A stretch of DNA of 5,073 bases from an uncultured Micrococcales bacterium. Lineage in GTDB: Bacteria > Actinomycetota > Actinomycetes > Actinomycetales > Microbacteriaceae. The notes under the pieces are model-generated. The model saw nothing but the letters and a program-made list of their open reading frames with translations, searched no databases and was not told the origin of the DNA. Shown piece by piece: positions 1-5,073 of the stretch (within the stretch, counting starts at the first letter, position 1; each line of letters begins with the position of its first letter). The stretch spans positions 1 through 5,073 of the forward strand of contig CAITNA010000188.1 of NCBI GenBank assembly GCA_903893675.1, written 5' to 3'. The translations under genes were made by a program, and so were the position numbers.

Positions 1-303
1 TACCACCGCCGCTACATGGTTCACGGCACCAGCCACCACCTTGGCTTGGATGTTCACGACTGCGCTCAGGCGCGACGCGAGATGTACATCGACGCAGAGC
101 TCAAGCCGGGAATGATCTTCACAATCGAGCCGGGCCTTTACTTCCAGCCAGATGACCTAACCGTGCCTGCGAAGTTCCGCGGCATCGGCGTGCGCATTGA
201 GGATGACGTATTGGTTACCGCTAAGGGCGTCGAGAACCTCACCAAGGCATTGCCTCGCAAGGCTGACGATGTTGAGGCTTGGATGAAAAAGGTGCGCGGC
301 TAA
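1..303 (+). CDS. pepP: Xaa-Pro aminopeptidase, M24 family (C-terminal fragment)
   Basis: This is the last 100 codons of a metallo-aminopeptidase that removes an N-terminal residue preceding proline in the cytoplasm. The frame is open from base 1, so the N-terminal part and the first metal-binding aspartates lie upstream. Visible pita-bread-fold residues, numbered within the fragment, are H8, H12 and H19 in the HGTSHHLGLDVHD motif, E43 in IEPGLY and E67 in RIEDD. By comparison with E. coli PepP these match H350, H354, H361, E383 and E406, that is three metal ligands plus active-site histidines. The segment FQPDDLTVPAKFRGIGVRIE and the ending ALPRKADDVEAWM are, from memory, typical of actinobacterial PepP. 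All conserved residues expected in this portion are present, so the end looks intact. It converges on the next gene, 13 bp away. The family is certain; the exact subfamily is less so. Confidence 0.93.
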   Translation, partial: YHRRYMVHGTSHHLGLDVHDCAQARREMYIDAELKPGMIFTIEPGLYFQPDDLTVPAKFRGIGVRIEDDVLVTAKGVENLTKALPRKADDVEAWMKKVRG

Positions 304-316
304 TACCGCAAACTCT

Positions 317-811
317 TTAGGCGACTGAGCCGTCGGCTTTGTTTGCCGCCGCGAGCGCCTGGCCCACCAGCGATGACGGCACCTGCACCTGATACTTCAT
401 GGCGACAACGCTCGACTGACTGATGAACTGCTTCTTTGAGCGCATCATCGAGAAACGCACGATGTTGAAGAGCATGCCTAGGCCCGCTCCGATAAAGATG
501 TCGGCAGCCATTGGCGAGCCGAGACCCCCGGTGGTGCTGCCCTGGTCGCCAAGCAAGAAACTTACGATCAAACCCATCCAAGAACCGGTGATTGCGCCCT
601 GAAGTGCAACGCGGGCATACGACAACTTGCCGCGAACGCGCTCGACAGTGCGAAGGTCGGTGCCGACGATGGCGATGAAGCCAGCCGGGAACTCGTTGAC
701 CACGAGCTTTTCGACGTAGGCCACAGCCTCGGCGTATGCAGTGAAATCAGCGATCACTTCGCCCTGCGGAACTGCCGCGGGAACATTACGTCGAGGGGTG
801 CGAGGGGCCAT
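317..811 (-). CDS. General-stress-protein-like two-helix membrane protein
   Basis: This is a 164-residue protein if started at the ATG at 811. A TTG at 835 would add eight residues (MKACQNGF), but I prefer the ATG because the MAPRTPRR start looks natural and TTG is rare. Neither start has a clear Shine-Dalgarno. Residues 15-68 form a soluble alpha/beta domain (GEVIADF, VEKLVVNEFPAGFIAIVGTD, TVERVRGKLSYARVA) resembling the YflT/GSP17M-type general stress domain. Two hydrophobic glycine-rich segments follow at about 71-88 and 102-120, separated by a Gly/Ser/Thr loop, then a basic patch (RSKK) and a short polar tail. The layout matches the small actinobacterial family annotated 'general stress protein' (Rv1234-like, from memory). 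It is transcribed divergently from the MgtE-like operon, an arrangement that also seems conserved. Its molecular role is unknown, and the 'stress' label rests on family naming only. Confidence 0.82.
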   Translation of the reverse strand: MAPRTPRRNVPAAVPQGEVIADFTAYAEAVAYVEKLVVNEFPAGFIAIVGTDLRTVERVRGKLSYARVALQGAITGSWMGLIVSFLLGDQGSTTGGLGSPMAADIFIGAGLGMLFNIVRFSMMRSKKQFISQSSVVAMKYQVQVPSSLVGQALAAANKADGSVA

Positions 812-857
812 AAACCCATTCTGGCACGCCTTCAACCTCTCGTCTAAGGTTGGTTAG
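812..857. promoter_or_regulatory. Divergent intergenic spacer with candidate promoter
   Basis: These 46 bp separate the two divergent start codons and must carry control signals for both directions. Plus strand: TAAGGT at 845-850 fits the actinobacterial -10 pattern TAnnnT. It would place the transcript start at about 857-858, on the ATG itself, giving a leaderless mRNA. The -35 at the right distance (TGGCAC, 822-827, 17-bp spacer) is poor. Alternatively AAGG at 846-849, 8 nt before the ATG, could serve as a Shine-Dalgarno on a longer transcript; the two readings exclude each other. Minus strand: CAGAAT, six bases before the ATG at 811, is a weak -10 candidate. A 5-bp inverted repeat, TCTAA-N6-TTAGA, spans 843-858. 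That these signals lie here is inferred from gene layout; the individual boxes are weak. Confidence 0.4.
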
Positions 858-2108
858 ATGAGCGCAACACGAGTATTTGTGGCCAAATTGGCCGGCTGTG
901 GCGTCTTTGACCCAGCGGGAGACCGCGTAGGAAAGGTCATCGACGTTCTATTGGCCTACCGCAAAACTGGCGCTCCAAAGGCCACCGGCATGCTCGTCGA
1001 AATCACCGGTCGCCGCCGCGTTTTCGTTCCAATTGCTCGAATCACCTCAATCGGCAACGGCCAGGTCATCACCACCGGCTTGATCGACCTTCGTCGCTTC
1101 ACTCAGCGCGGCCAAGAAGAGCGCGTGATTGCCGAGGTTCTGGGTCGCAAGGTCAACCTCAAGGATGGCACCGGCTCAGCAACCATCGAAGACATCTCAA
1201 TCGAGCCGGCTAAGAATCAAGACTGGGTGGTCAGCGAGCTGTTCCTTCGTCGCCCTAAGACTTCTGCATCGCCATTCGCACGCGGTGCAACCCTGTTCGC
1301 ACACTGGGAGCAAGTGAACGAAAACAAGGATGGCGAAGCACAGTCGAACACCGCACTGCTTGCCACGTACTCTGACCTTCGCCCTGCAGACCTTGCGAGC
1401 GCACTGCTCGACCTTCCTGACGAGCGCATGATCGAAGTTGCAGAAGACCTCGACGACGAGCGTCTTGCAGATGTTCTCGAGGAGCTTCCAGAAGACGAGC
1501 AGGTTGACATCATTAGCGAGCTCGACGACGAGCGTGCTGCTGAAGTTCTCGACCTGATGGAACCAGACGACGCTGCCGACTTGATGGCAAACCTTCCTGA
1601 GGAGCGCACCGAGGCCATCCTGGAATTGATGGACGAAGAAGAAGCTGAAGACATTCGTCAGCTGATGAAGTACGACGAATTCACCGCGGGTGGAATGATG
1701 ACCACCGAGCCAATCATTTGTTCGGCAGACACCACCGTCGCCGAAGCGATGGCGCTGATTCGTCGCAAAGAAGTCGCGCCAGTATTGGCAGCCCAGGTCT
1801 ATGTGACCCTGCCGCCATACGAGACCACCACCGGCCGCTACCTCGGCACCGTGCACTTCCAGCGCATGCTGCGTTATGCGCCACACGAACGCCTAGGTGC
1901 CCTGCTCGACACCGAGCTCGAGCCGATCTTGGTTCACACCCACATCGCGGTGATTCACCGCACCTTCGCGACCTACAACCTGGTCGCCCTGCCTGTAGTC
2001 GACAACGAAAACCGCCTGCTCGGCGTTGTGACCGTAGACGACGTTCTTGACCACCTATTGCCTGACGACTGGCGAGCCGAAGAAGAGAGCGAGGTGCGCC
2101 GTGGCTAA
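858..2108 (+). CDS. MgtE N-terminal/CBS-domain protein lacking the transport domain
   Basis: This 416-residue protein is predicted cytoplasmic, with no membrane segment. Domains in order: a PRC-barrel-like beta domain at about 5-75 (AKLAGCGVFDPAGDRVGKV), a second similar beta-rich part at about 88-132 (VLGRKVNLKDGTGSATIEDI), an acidic MgtE_N-type helical repeat at 173-268, the family linker YDEFTAGGMMTTE (272-284), then two CBS domains at about 281-341 and 346-402. In true MgtE channels the repeat and CBS pair bind Mg2+ and gate a five-helix pore. Here the protein ends 14 residues after CBS2 (DDWRAEEESEVRRG), so it is not a transporter by itself. This pore-less form is a known actinobacterial type (Rv1232c-like, from memory). 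A Mg2+ or adenine-nucleotide sensor or adaptor role is inference. It is first in a four-gene run and overlaps the DUF1003 gene by 8 bp. The ATG at 858 is chosen because the PRC-like domain begins at once. Confidence 0.9.
   Translation: MSATRVFVAKLAGCGVFDPAGDRVGKVIDVLLAYRKTGAPKATGMLVEITGRRRVFVPIARITSIGNGQVITTGLIDLRRFTQRGQEERVIAEVLGRKVNLKDGTGSATIEDISIEPAKNQDWVVSELFLRRPKTSASPFARGATLFAHWEQVNENKDGEAQSNTALLATYSDLRPADLASALLDLPDERMIEVAEDLDDERLADVLEELPEDEQVDIISELDDERAAEVLDLMEPDDAADLMANLPEERTEAILELMDEEEAEDIRQLMKYDEFTAGGMMTTEPIICSADTTVAEAMALIRRKEVAPVLAAQVYVTLPPYETTTGRYLGTVHFQRMLRYAPHERLGALLDTELEPILVHTHIAVIHRTFATYNLVALPVVDNENRLLGVVTVDDVLDHLLPDDWRAEEESEVRRG
1374..1661 (+). repeat. Eight tandem 12-residue (36-bp) units in the MgtE_N domain
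   Basis: Residues 173-268 of the MgtE-like protein divide without gaps into eight 12-residue units. Examples are DLPDERMIEVAE, DLDDERLADVLE, ELPEDEQVDIIS, ELDDERAAEVLD, NLPEERTEAILE and LMDEEEAEDIRQ. The shared pattern is x-L-x-(D/E)-(D/E)-(E/R)-x-x-(D/E)-(V/I/L)-x-x. At DNA level the units have diverged, although the 15-mer at 1449-1463 recurs exactly at 1521-1535, two units later. The pattern fits the short-helix superhelix known for MgtE_N, here very acidic. It is a protein-level repeat inside a gene, not a mobile or satellite repeat. Confidence 0.8.
2091..2103 (+). promoter_or_regulatory. Ribosome binding site that fixes the DUF1003 start
   Basis: GAGG at 2091-2094 lies 6 nt before the GTG at 2101-2103, inside the final codons of the upstream gene. 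This supports GTG 2101 over the in-frame TTG at 2047, which would add 18 residues (MTTYCLTTGEPKKRARCA) buried in the upstream reading frame and unlike the family. Confidence 0.7.
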
Positions 2109-2619
2109 AGACTCACTCGAATCACCAAAGGGCACCCGACGCCGCCTGCTTCCGAGCATCCGCGTTGACCAGGAGCGCTTCGGCCGCGCATCCGAGGGTT
2201 TCGCTCGTGCCATGGGCACCGGCGGCTTTTTGATCGGCATGACCATCTTCTGTGCCGTTTGGCTCACCTGGAACTCGCTGGCGCCGGTCGGCCTGCAGTG
2301 GGACCCACGCTCACTGAACTTCACTTTGCTTACCCTGATTCTTTCGATGCAGGCTTCTTACGCAGCGCCACTGATCTTGTTGGCTCAGAACCGCCAGGAT
2401 GACCGCGACCGCGTGAAGTTCGAGCAGGACCGCCAGCGTGCCGAGCGTAACCTCGCAGACACCGAGTACCTCGCTCGCGAGGTTGTTGCACTTCGTCTTG
2501 CGATTTCTGAACTCGCAACCAAAGACGATGTTCGCGACGAGATTCGCGATCAGCTTCGCGAGCTGCTCGAAGAGTTGCGCGCAGAAAAGCCTGCAGAGAA
2601 CAACAAGAAGAGCAAGTAG
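2101..2619 (+). CDS. DUF1003 family membrane protein
   Basis: This is a 172-residue protein starting with GTG, preceded by a good Shine-Dalgarno and overlapping the upstream stop by 8 bp. A basic N-terminus (KGTRRRLLPSIR) leads to two membrane helices at about 39-59 (GTGGFLIGMTIFCAVWLTWN) and 72-95. The second ends in the DUF1003 hallmark SMQASYAAPLILLAQNRQDD (82-101). Residues about 103-162 are a highly charged helix, probably a coiled coil, followed by a Lys/Asn-rich tail. Both ends would lie on the cytoplasmic side by the positive-inside rule. The length is normal for the family. DUF1003 has no established biochemical function. Its recurrent position after a pore-less MgtE-like gene suggests a membrane partner for that protein, which is inference only. 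It ends in TAG, sharing one base with the next start codon. Confidence 0.92.
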   Translation: MAKDSLESPKGTRRRLLPSIRVDQERFGRASEGFARAMGTGGFLIGMTIFCAVWLTWNSLAPVGLQWDPRSLNFTLLTLILSMQASYAAPLILLAQNRQDDRDRVKFEQDRQRAERNLADTEYLAREVVALRLAISELATKDDVRDEIRDQLRELLEELRAEKPAENNKKSK

Positions 2620-3761
2620 TGGTCGACGAGATTCGTCGCGCGCTCGATGCCGTAATCGACCCTGAACTTCGACGCCCGATTACCGAACTCGGCATGGTCG
2701 GCGATGTCACGCTCACGGATGGCGTTGCCAACATCGCACTCAAGCTGACCATCGCCACCTGCCCCGCCGCAGACCGCATCGAACGCGATGTGGTTGCCGC
2801 CGCGCGAACCGTCGCCGGTGTGAATGACGTTTCGGTTCAGCTCGGTGTCATGAACGAGCATGAACTCGCCGAACTTCGCACCAAGCTGCGCGGTTCGCGT
2901 GCCGCAAGAACTATTCCATTCGATGTCGAGAGCTACACGCGCGTTTTCCTGATCGGTTCTGGCAAGGGTGGCGTTGGCAAGTCATCGCTCACCGCGAACC
3001 TTGCTGTGCAACTCGCCAAGGATGGCTACAAGGTTGGCCTGCTCGACGCAGACGTTTACGGCTTCTCGATTCCGGGGCAGCTCGGCCTAACCGCTCGCCC
3101 AACCAAGGTCGACGAGTTCATCATGCCGCCGGTCTATGAGCTGCCGATTGAAGGTGCGAGCGAAAGCGCGGCACCTGCCGTCAAGGTGATTTCGATCGCG
3201 ATGTTCCTCGAGAACAGCACGGCGGTTGCCTGGCGTGGTCCGATGTTGCACAAAACCATGCAGCAGTTCTTGGCTGATGTGCACTGGGGTGACCTCGACT
3301 TCTTGCTTGTCGACCTGCCTCCTGGCACCGGCGACATCGCCATCTCGCTCGGCCAACTGCTGCCGACAGCCAAGTCGATCGTCATCACCACCCCGCAACC
3401 AGCGGCAGCCGACGTTTCGGCCCGCACCGCCGCGGTTGGCCTGCAAACTGGGCAGCCCATCCTTGGTGTTATCGAGAACCTGAGCTGGTTTGAGCAGCCA
3501 GATGGCATCCGCGCAGAGCTCTTTGGCTCGGGTGGCGGCCAGCAGGTTGCCGACGAACTGACCGCGCTAGCCGGCAAGCAGGTTGACCTGCTCGGGCAGA
3601 TTCCTTTCAGCCAGGCACTCCGTGAGGGTGCCGACCAGGGCACGCCCATCGTCGTTGCCAATGCCGAGGACCCAGCGGCCAGGGCTATTGCCGAAATCGC
3701 GGCCAAGATTGCGAAAGACCGGCTAGTTCGCTCTACTCGCAGCCTTAAACTCTCAGTGTGA
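2619..3761 (+). CDS. mrp: Mrp/ApbC-type P-loop ATPase (MinD/NBP35 superfamily)
   Basis: This is a 380-residue cytoplasmic ATPase, full length for bacterial Mrp. Residues 1-80 are a MIP18/DUF59-type domain (DPELRRPITELGMV, TCPAADRIERDV). The SIMIBI-class ATPase domain follows from about 108: deviant Walker A GKGGVGKSS (115-123) with signature lysine K116 and P-loop lysine K121, DADVYGFSIP (143-152), the Mrp-specific WRGPM (205-209), and Walker B VDLPPGTGD (231-239). Related proteins bind and transfer Fe-S clusters through a C-terminal CxxC. Here that site, after IENLSW, reads FEQPDG with no cysteine, and the only cysteine in the whole protein is C48 in the MIP18 domain. I believe this is usual in actinobacterial Mrp, so Fe-S carrier activity should not be assumed. 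The start is the GTG at 2619, overlapping the previous TAG by one base, with only a weak purine-rich stretch upstream, as expected for coupled translation. It overlaps the ALDH gene by 4 bp. Confidence 0.95.
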   Translation: MVDEIRRALDAVIDPELRRPITELGMVGDVTLTDGVANIALKLTIATCPAADRIERDVVAAARTVAGVNDVSVQLGVMNEHELAELRTKLRGSRAARTIPFDVESYTRVFLIGSGKGGVGKSSLTANLAVQLAKDGYKVGLLDADVYGFSIPGQLGLTARPTKVDEFIMPPVYELPIEGASESAAPAVKVISIAMFLENSTAVAWRGPMLHKTMQQFLADVHWGDLDFLLVDLPPGTGDIAISLGQLLPTAKSIVITTPQPAAADVSARTAAVGLQTGQPILGVIENLSWFEQPDGIRAELFGSGGGQQVADELTALAGKQVDLLGQIPFSQALREGADQGTPIVVANAEDPAARAIAEIAAKIAKDRLVRSTRSLKLSV

Positions 3762-5035
3762 CCGACACCAGCATCGCGGGCCTGACCTCGCACTTTCCTA
3801 AGACCGACGCCACTGCGCCAGTCATCAACCCAGCCAACGGCAAGCGCATCTATGAGCTGCATCAGCTGACCGCCGAGCAGGTCGCAATCGAAATTGACCG
3901 AGCCCGCGACGCCCAGGATGCCTGGGCCGCCACTGCGGTAACCACCCGCGCCGACATCATGCTTCGTTTTCACGACGCCATGCACCGCGAGCAAGACAAG
4001 CTGCTCGACCTGCTTCAGCTCGAAACTGGAAAGTCACGTCAGCACGCTGTCGAAGAATTCCATGGCGCTCTCGGAGCCGCTCGTTACTTCGCGAAGATCG
4101 CAGACAAAGCCCTTTCGCACAAGAAGGCGAAGACCGGCGTTCCTGTAATTCTCAAGTCGACCGTCTCGCACGTTCCAGTTGGCGTTGTCGGTGTGATCAT
4201 CCCTTGGAACTACCCGCTGGCACTTGCCGTGATGGACATCTCTCCTGCGCTGATGGCCGGCAACACCGTGGTTCAAAAGAGCGATAACCAGACGACATTG
4301 GTTTCACTTTTCACTCGTGCACTTGCCATCGAAGCCGGTCTTCCTGAGGATGCCTGGCGCATTGTCGCCGGCGAAGGCCCAACCGTCGGCAACGCGATCA
4401 CCGACGGTGTCGACTACGTTGCATTCACCGGTTCTACCAACACCGGTCGCGTTGTTGCTCAGCGCGCTGCTGCCCGACTCATCGGCGCATCGCTCGAGCT
4501 CGGCGGAAAGAACCCAGCCATCGTGTTGCCTAGCGCAAACCTCGCCAAGGCCGCGCGCCAAGTGGCAGCCGGAGCATTCGGCAATGGCGGCCAGCTCTGC
4601 GTTTCGCTCTCGCGCATCTATGTGCCGAACGCCCTCAAGGCTGAGTTCGAGCGTGAGTTCGTTGCTGTCGCCGAGAGCCTCAAGGTCGGCCGTTCGAACG
4701 ACTTCAGCTTCGACATCGGCACACTCACCTCGGCTGCCCAACTTGCCCGTGTGCAGCGTTTCCTCTCGGATGCACTTGCCAAGGGCGCTCGCCTGCTGAC
4801 CGGCGGTCACCAGCTCGCCGACCTCGGCCCTTACTTCTTCGAACCGACAGTTCTCACAGACATCCCAGAGGATGCCGAGATCTACCGCGAAGAAGTCTTC
4901 GGCCCGGTCATCTCGATCTATGGCTATGAGAGCGTCGACGACGCGATCAACATGGCGAACGATTCGGTCTATGGCCTGAACTCGGCAGTCTTCGGTTCAG
5001 AGTCAGAAGCCAAGAAGGTTGCAGCGACCGACTAG
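3758..5035 (+). CDS. gabD2: Succinate-semialdehyde dehydrogenase-like ALDH, C-terminally truncated
   Basis: This is an NAD(P)+-dependent aldehyde dehydrogenase, closest by eye to the GabD2 type that oxidises succinic semialdehyde to succinate. Visible features are IIPWNYPLAL with oxyanion N151, K174 in VVQKSDNQT, FTGSTNTGR (223-231), general base E247 in LELGGK, nucleophile C281 in GNGGQLC, and cofactor-ribose E379 and F381 in EEVFGPV. Catalytic residues are therefore complete. The frame ends at residue 425 (KKVAATD, then TAG), whereas relatives are about 480-520 residues, so roughly 60-100 are missing. The lost part should hold the GTVNxNE-like strand and the GG-x-K/G-x-SG-x-GR-like loop used in oligomerisation and substrate-site closure. 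The start is a GTG overlapping the mrp TGA as GTGA, with no clear Shine-Dalgarno, implying coupling. The substrate is inferred from family resemblance. The truncation could be a real pseudogene or a sequence error at the window edge; gabD2 is a tentative symbol. Confidence 0.82.
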   Translation: MTDTSIAGLTSHFPKTDATAPVINPANGKRIYELHQLTAEQVAIEIDRARDAQDAWAATAVTTRADIMLRFHDAMHREQDKLLDLLQLETGKSRQHAVEEFHGALGAARYFAKIADKALSHKKAKTGVPVILKSTVSHVPVGVVGVIIPWNYPLALAVMDISPALMAGNTVVQKSDNQTTLVSLFTRALAIEAGLPEDAWRIVAGEGPTVGNAITDGVDYVAFTGSTNTGRVVAQRAAARLIGASLELGGKNPAIVLPSANLAKAARQVAAGAFGNGGQLCVSLSRIYVPNALKAEFEREFVAVAESLKVGRSNDFSFDIGTLTSAAQLARVQRFLSDALAKGARLLTGGHQLADLGPYFFEPTVLTDIPEDAEIYREEVFGPVISIYGYESVDDAINMANDSVYGLNSAVFGSESEAKKVAATD

Positions 5036-5073
5036 ATGCCACTAGCAAGGATTAGCAAACAGCTCAACGCCCA
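5036..5073. other. Tail after the premature ALDH stop
   Basis: These 38 bases hold no recognisable feature. The ALDH C-terminus is not continued in any plus-strand frame. The -1 frame from 5029 reads RLDATSKD, whose RLDA faintly resembles the expected family sequence, but it stops at 5053-5055. No terminator hairpin is visible. On the minus strand short open frames run in from the right edge, including one ending GVELFANPC then TAG (stop at 5042-5044). They are too short to call a gene. Confidence 0.3.

Noticed and set aside
296..309. GCGG-N6-CCGC inverted repeat at the pepP stop codon, as a possible terminator between convergent genes.
   Set aside because: The stem is only 4 bp and no T-run follows in either direction, so it is not convincing as an intrinsic terminator.
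812..835. Longer form of the general-stress protein starting at TTG 835.
   Set aside because: TTG is a rare start, the extra eight residues MKACQNGF look non-conserved, and the ATG at 811 gives a natural N-terminus. It remains possible because neither start has a clear Shine-Dalgarno.
1374..1661. Tandem 36-bp repeat as a CRISPR or satellite array.
   Set aside because: Similarity is mainly at protein level with diverged codons, it lies in frame inside a gene, and there are no spacers.
1197..1886. Long minus-strand open frames (1197-1886 and 1217-1654) opposite the MgtE-like gene.
   Set aside because: They are antisense shadows of an acidic repetitive GC-rich gene. One is serine/arginine-rich low complexity and neither shows a recognisable fold.
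2047..2100. Longer DUF1003 protein starting at TTG 2047.
   Set aside because: The extension lies entirely within the upstream reading frame and has no family-like sequence, while GTG 2101 has a well-placed GAGG.
858..2108. Naming the first operon gene a magnesium transporter.
   Set aside because: No transmembrane segment is present after the CBS domains, so only the regulatory half of MgtE is represented.
3134..3994. A 286-codon minus-strand open frame across mrp and the start of the ALDH gene.
   Set aside because: It is opposite two clearly real genes, has shadow-like composition (Ala/Ser/Arg-rich) and contains no known motif.

Overview
The window reads as a chromosomal stretch from a fairly GC-rich actinobacterium. 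I favour a Microbacteriaceae-like member of the Actinomycetota. The evidence is GC-rich codon choice, frequent GTG starts, gene ends that overlap by a few bases, and actinobacterial variants of the proteins: an Mrp ATPase without the C-terminal CxxC, a pore-less MgtE-like protein followed by a DUF1003 protein, and a GabD2-like aldehyde dehydrogenase. From memory, the order MgtE-like / DUF1003 / Mrp with a nearby general-stress membrane protein resembles the Mycobacterium tuberculosis Rv1229c-Rv1234 neighbourhood. The genus cannot be fixed from this window.

Layout. Bases 1-303 (+) hold the C-terminal end of an Xaa-Pro aminopeptidase (M24 family, PepP-like) whose start lies outside the window. 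After a 13-bp convergent gap, 317-811 (-) encodes a small two-helix membrane protein of the general-stress-protein type. A 46-bp divergent spacer (812-857) must hold the promoters for both directions. From 858 to 5035 four plus-strand genes follow with no gaps: an MgtE_N/CBS protein with no transport domain (858-2108), a DUF1003 two-helix membrane protein with a coiled-coil tail (2101-2619), an Mrp/ApbC-type P-loop ATPase (2619-3761), and a succinate-semialdehyde-dehydrogenase-like ALDH (3758-5035). Their overlaps of 8, 1 and 4 bases point to one translationally coupled operon. The ALDH reading frame stops before the conserved C-terminal part of the family, and the last 38 bases do not restore it in any plus-strand frame.

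How the genes may work together (inference). The MgtE-like protein has the acidic helical repeat and CBS pair that sense Mg2+ or nucleotides in real MgtE channels, but it must act without its own pore. The DUF1003 protein encoded next to it is the obvious candidate membrane partner. Mrp would act in Fe-S cluster handling or another ATP-dependent scaffold role, and the ALDH in semialdehyde oxidation. Nothing in the sequence shows a functional link between these last two and the first two beyond co-transcription. I found no RNA genes, mobile elements, CRISPR arrays or convincing terminators. Most of the window is ordinary, conserved core genome. The points that merit a second look are the pore-less MgtE/DUF1003 pair, the cysteine-poor Mrp and the truncated ALDH.
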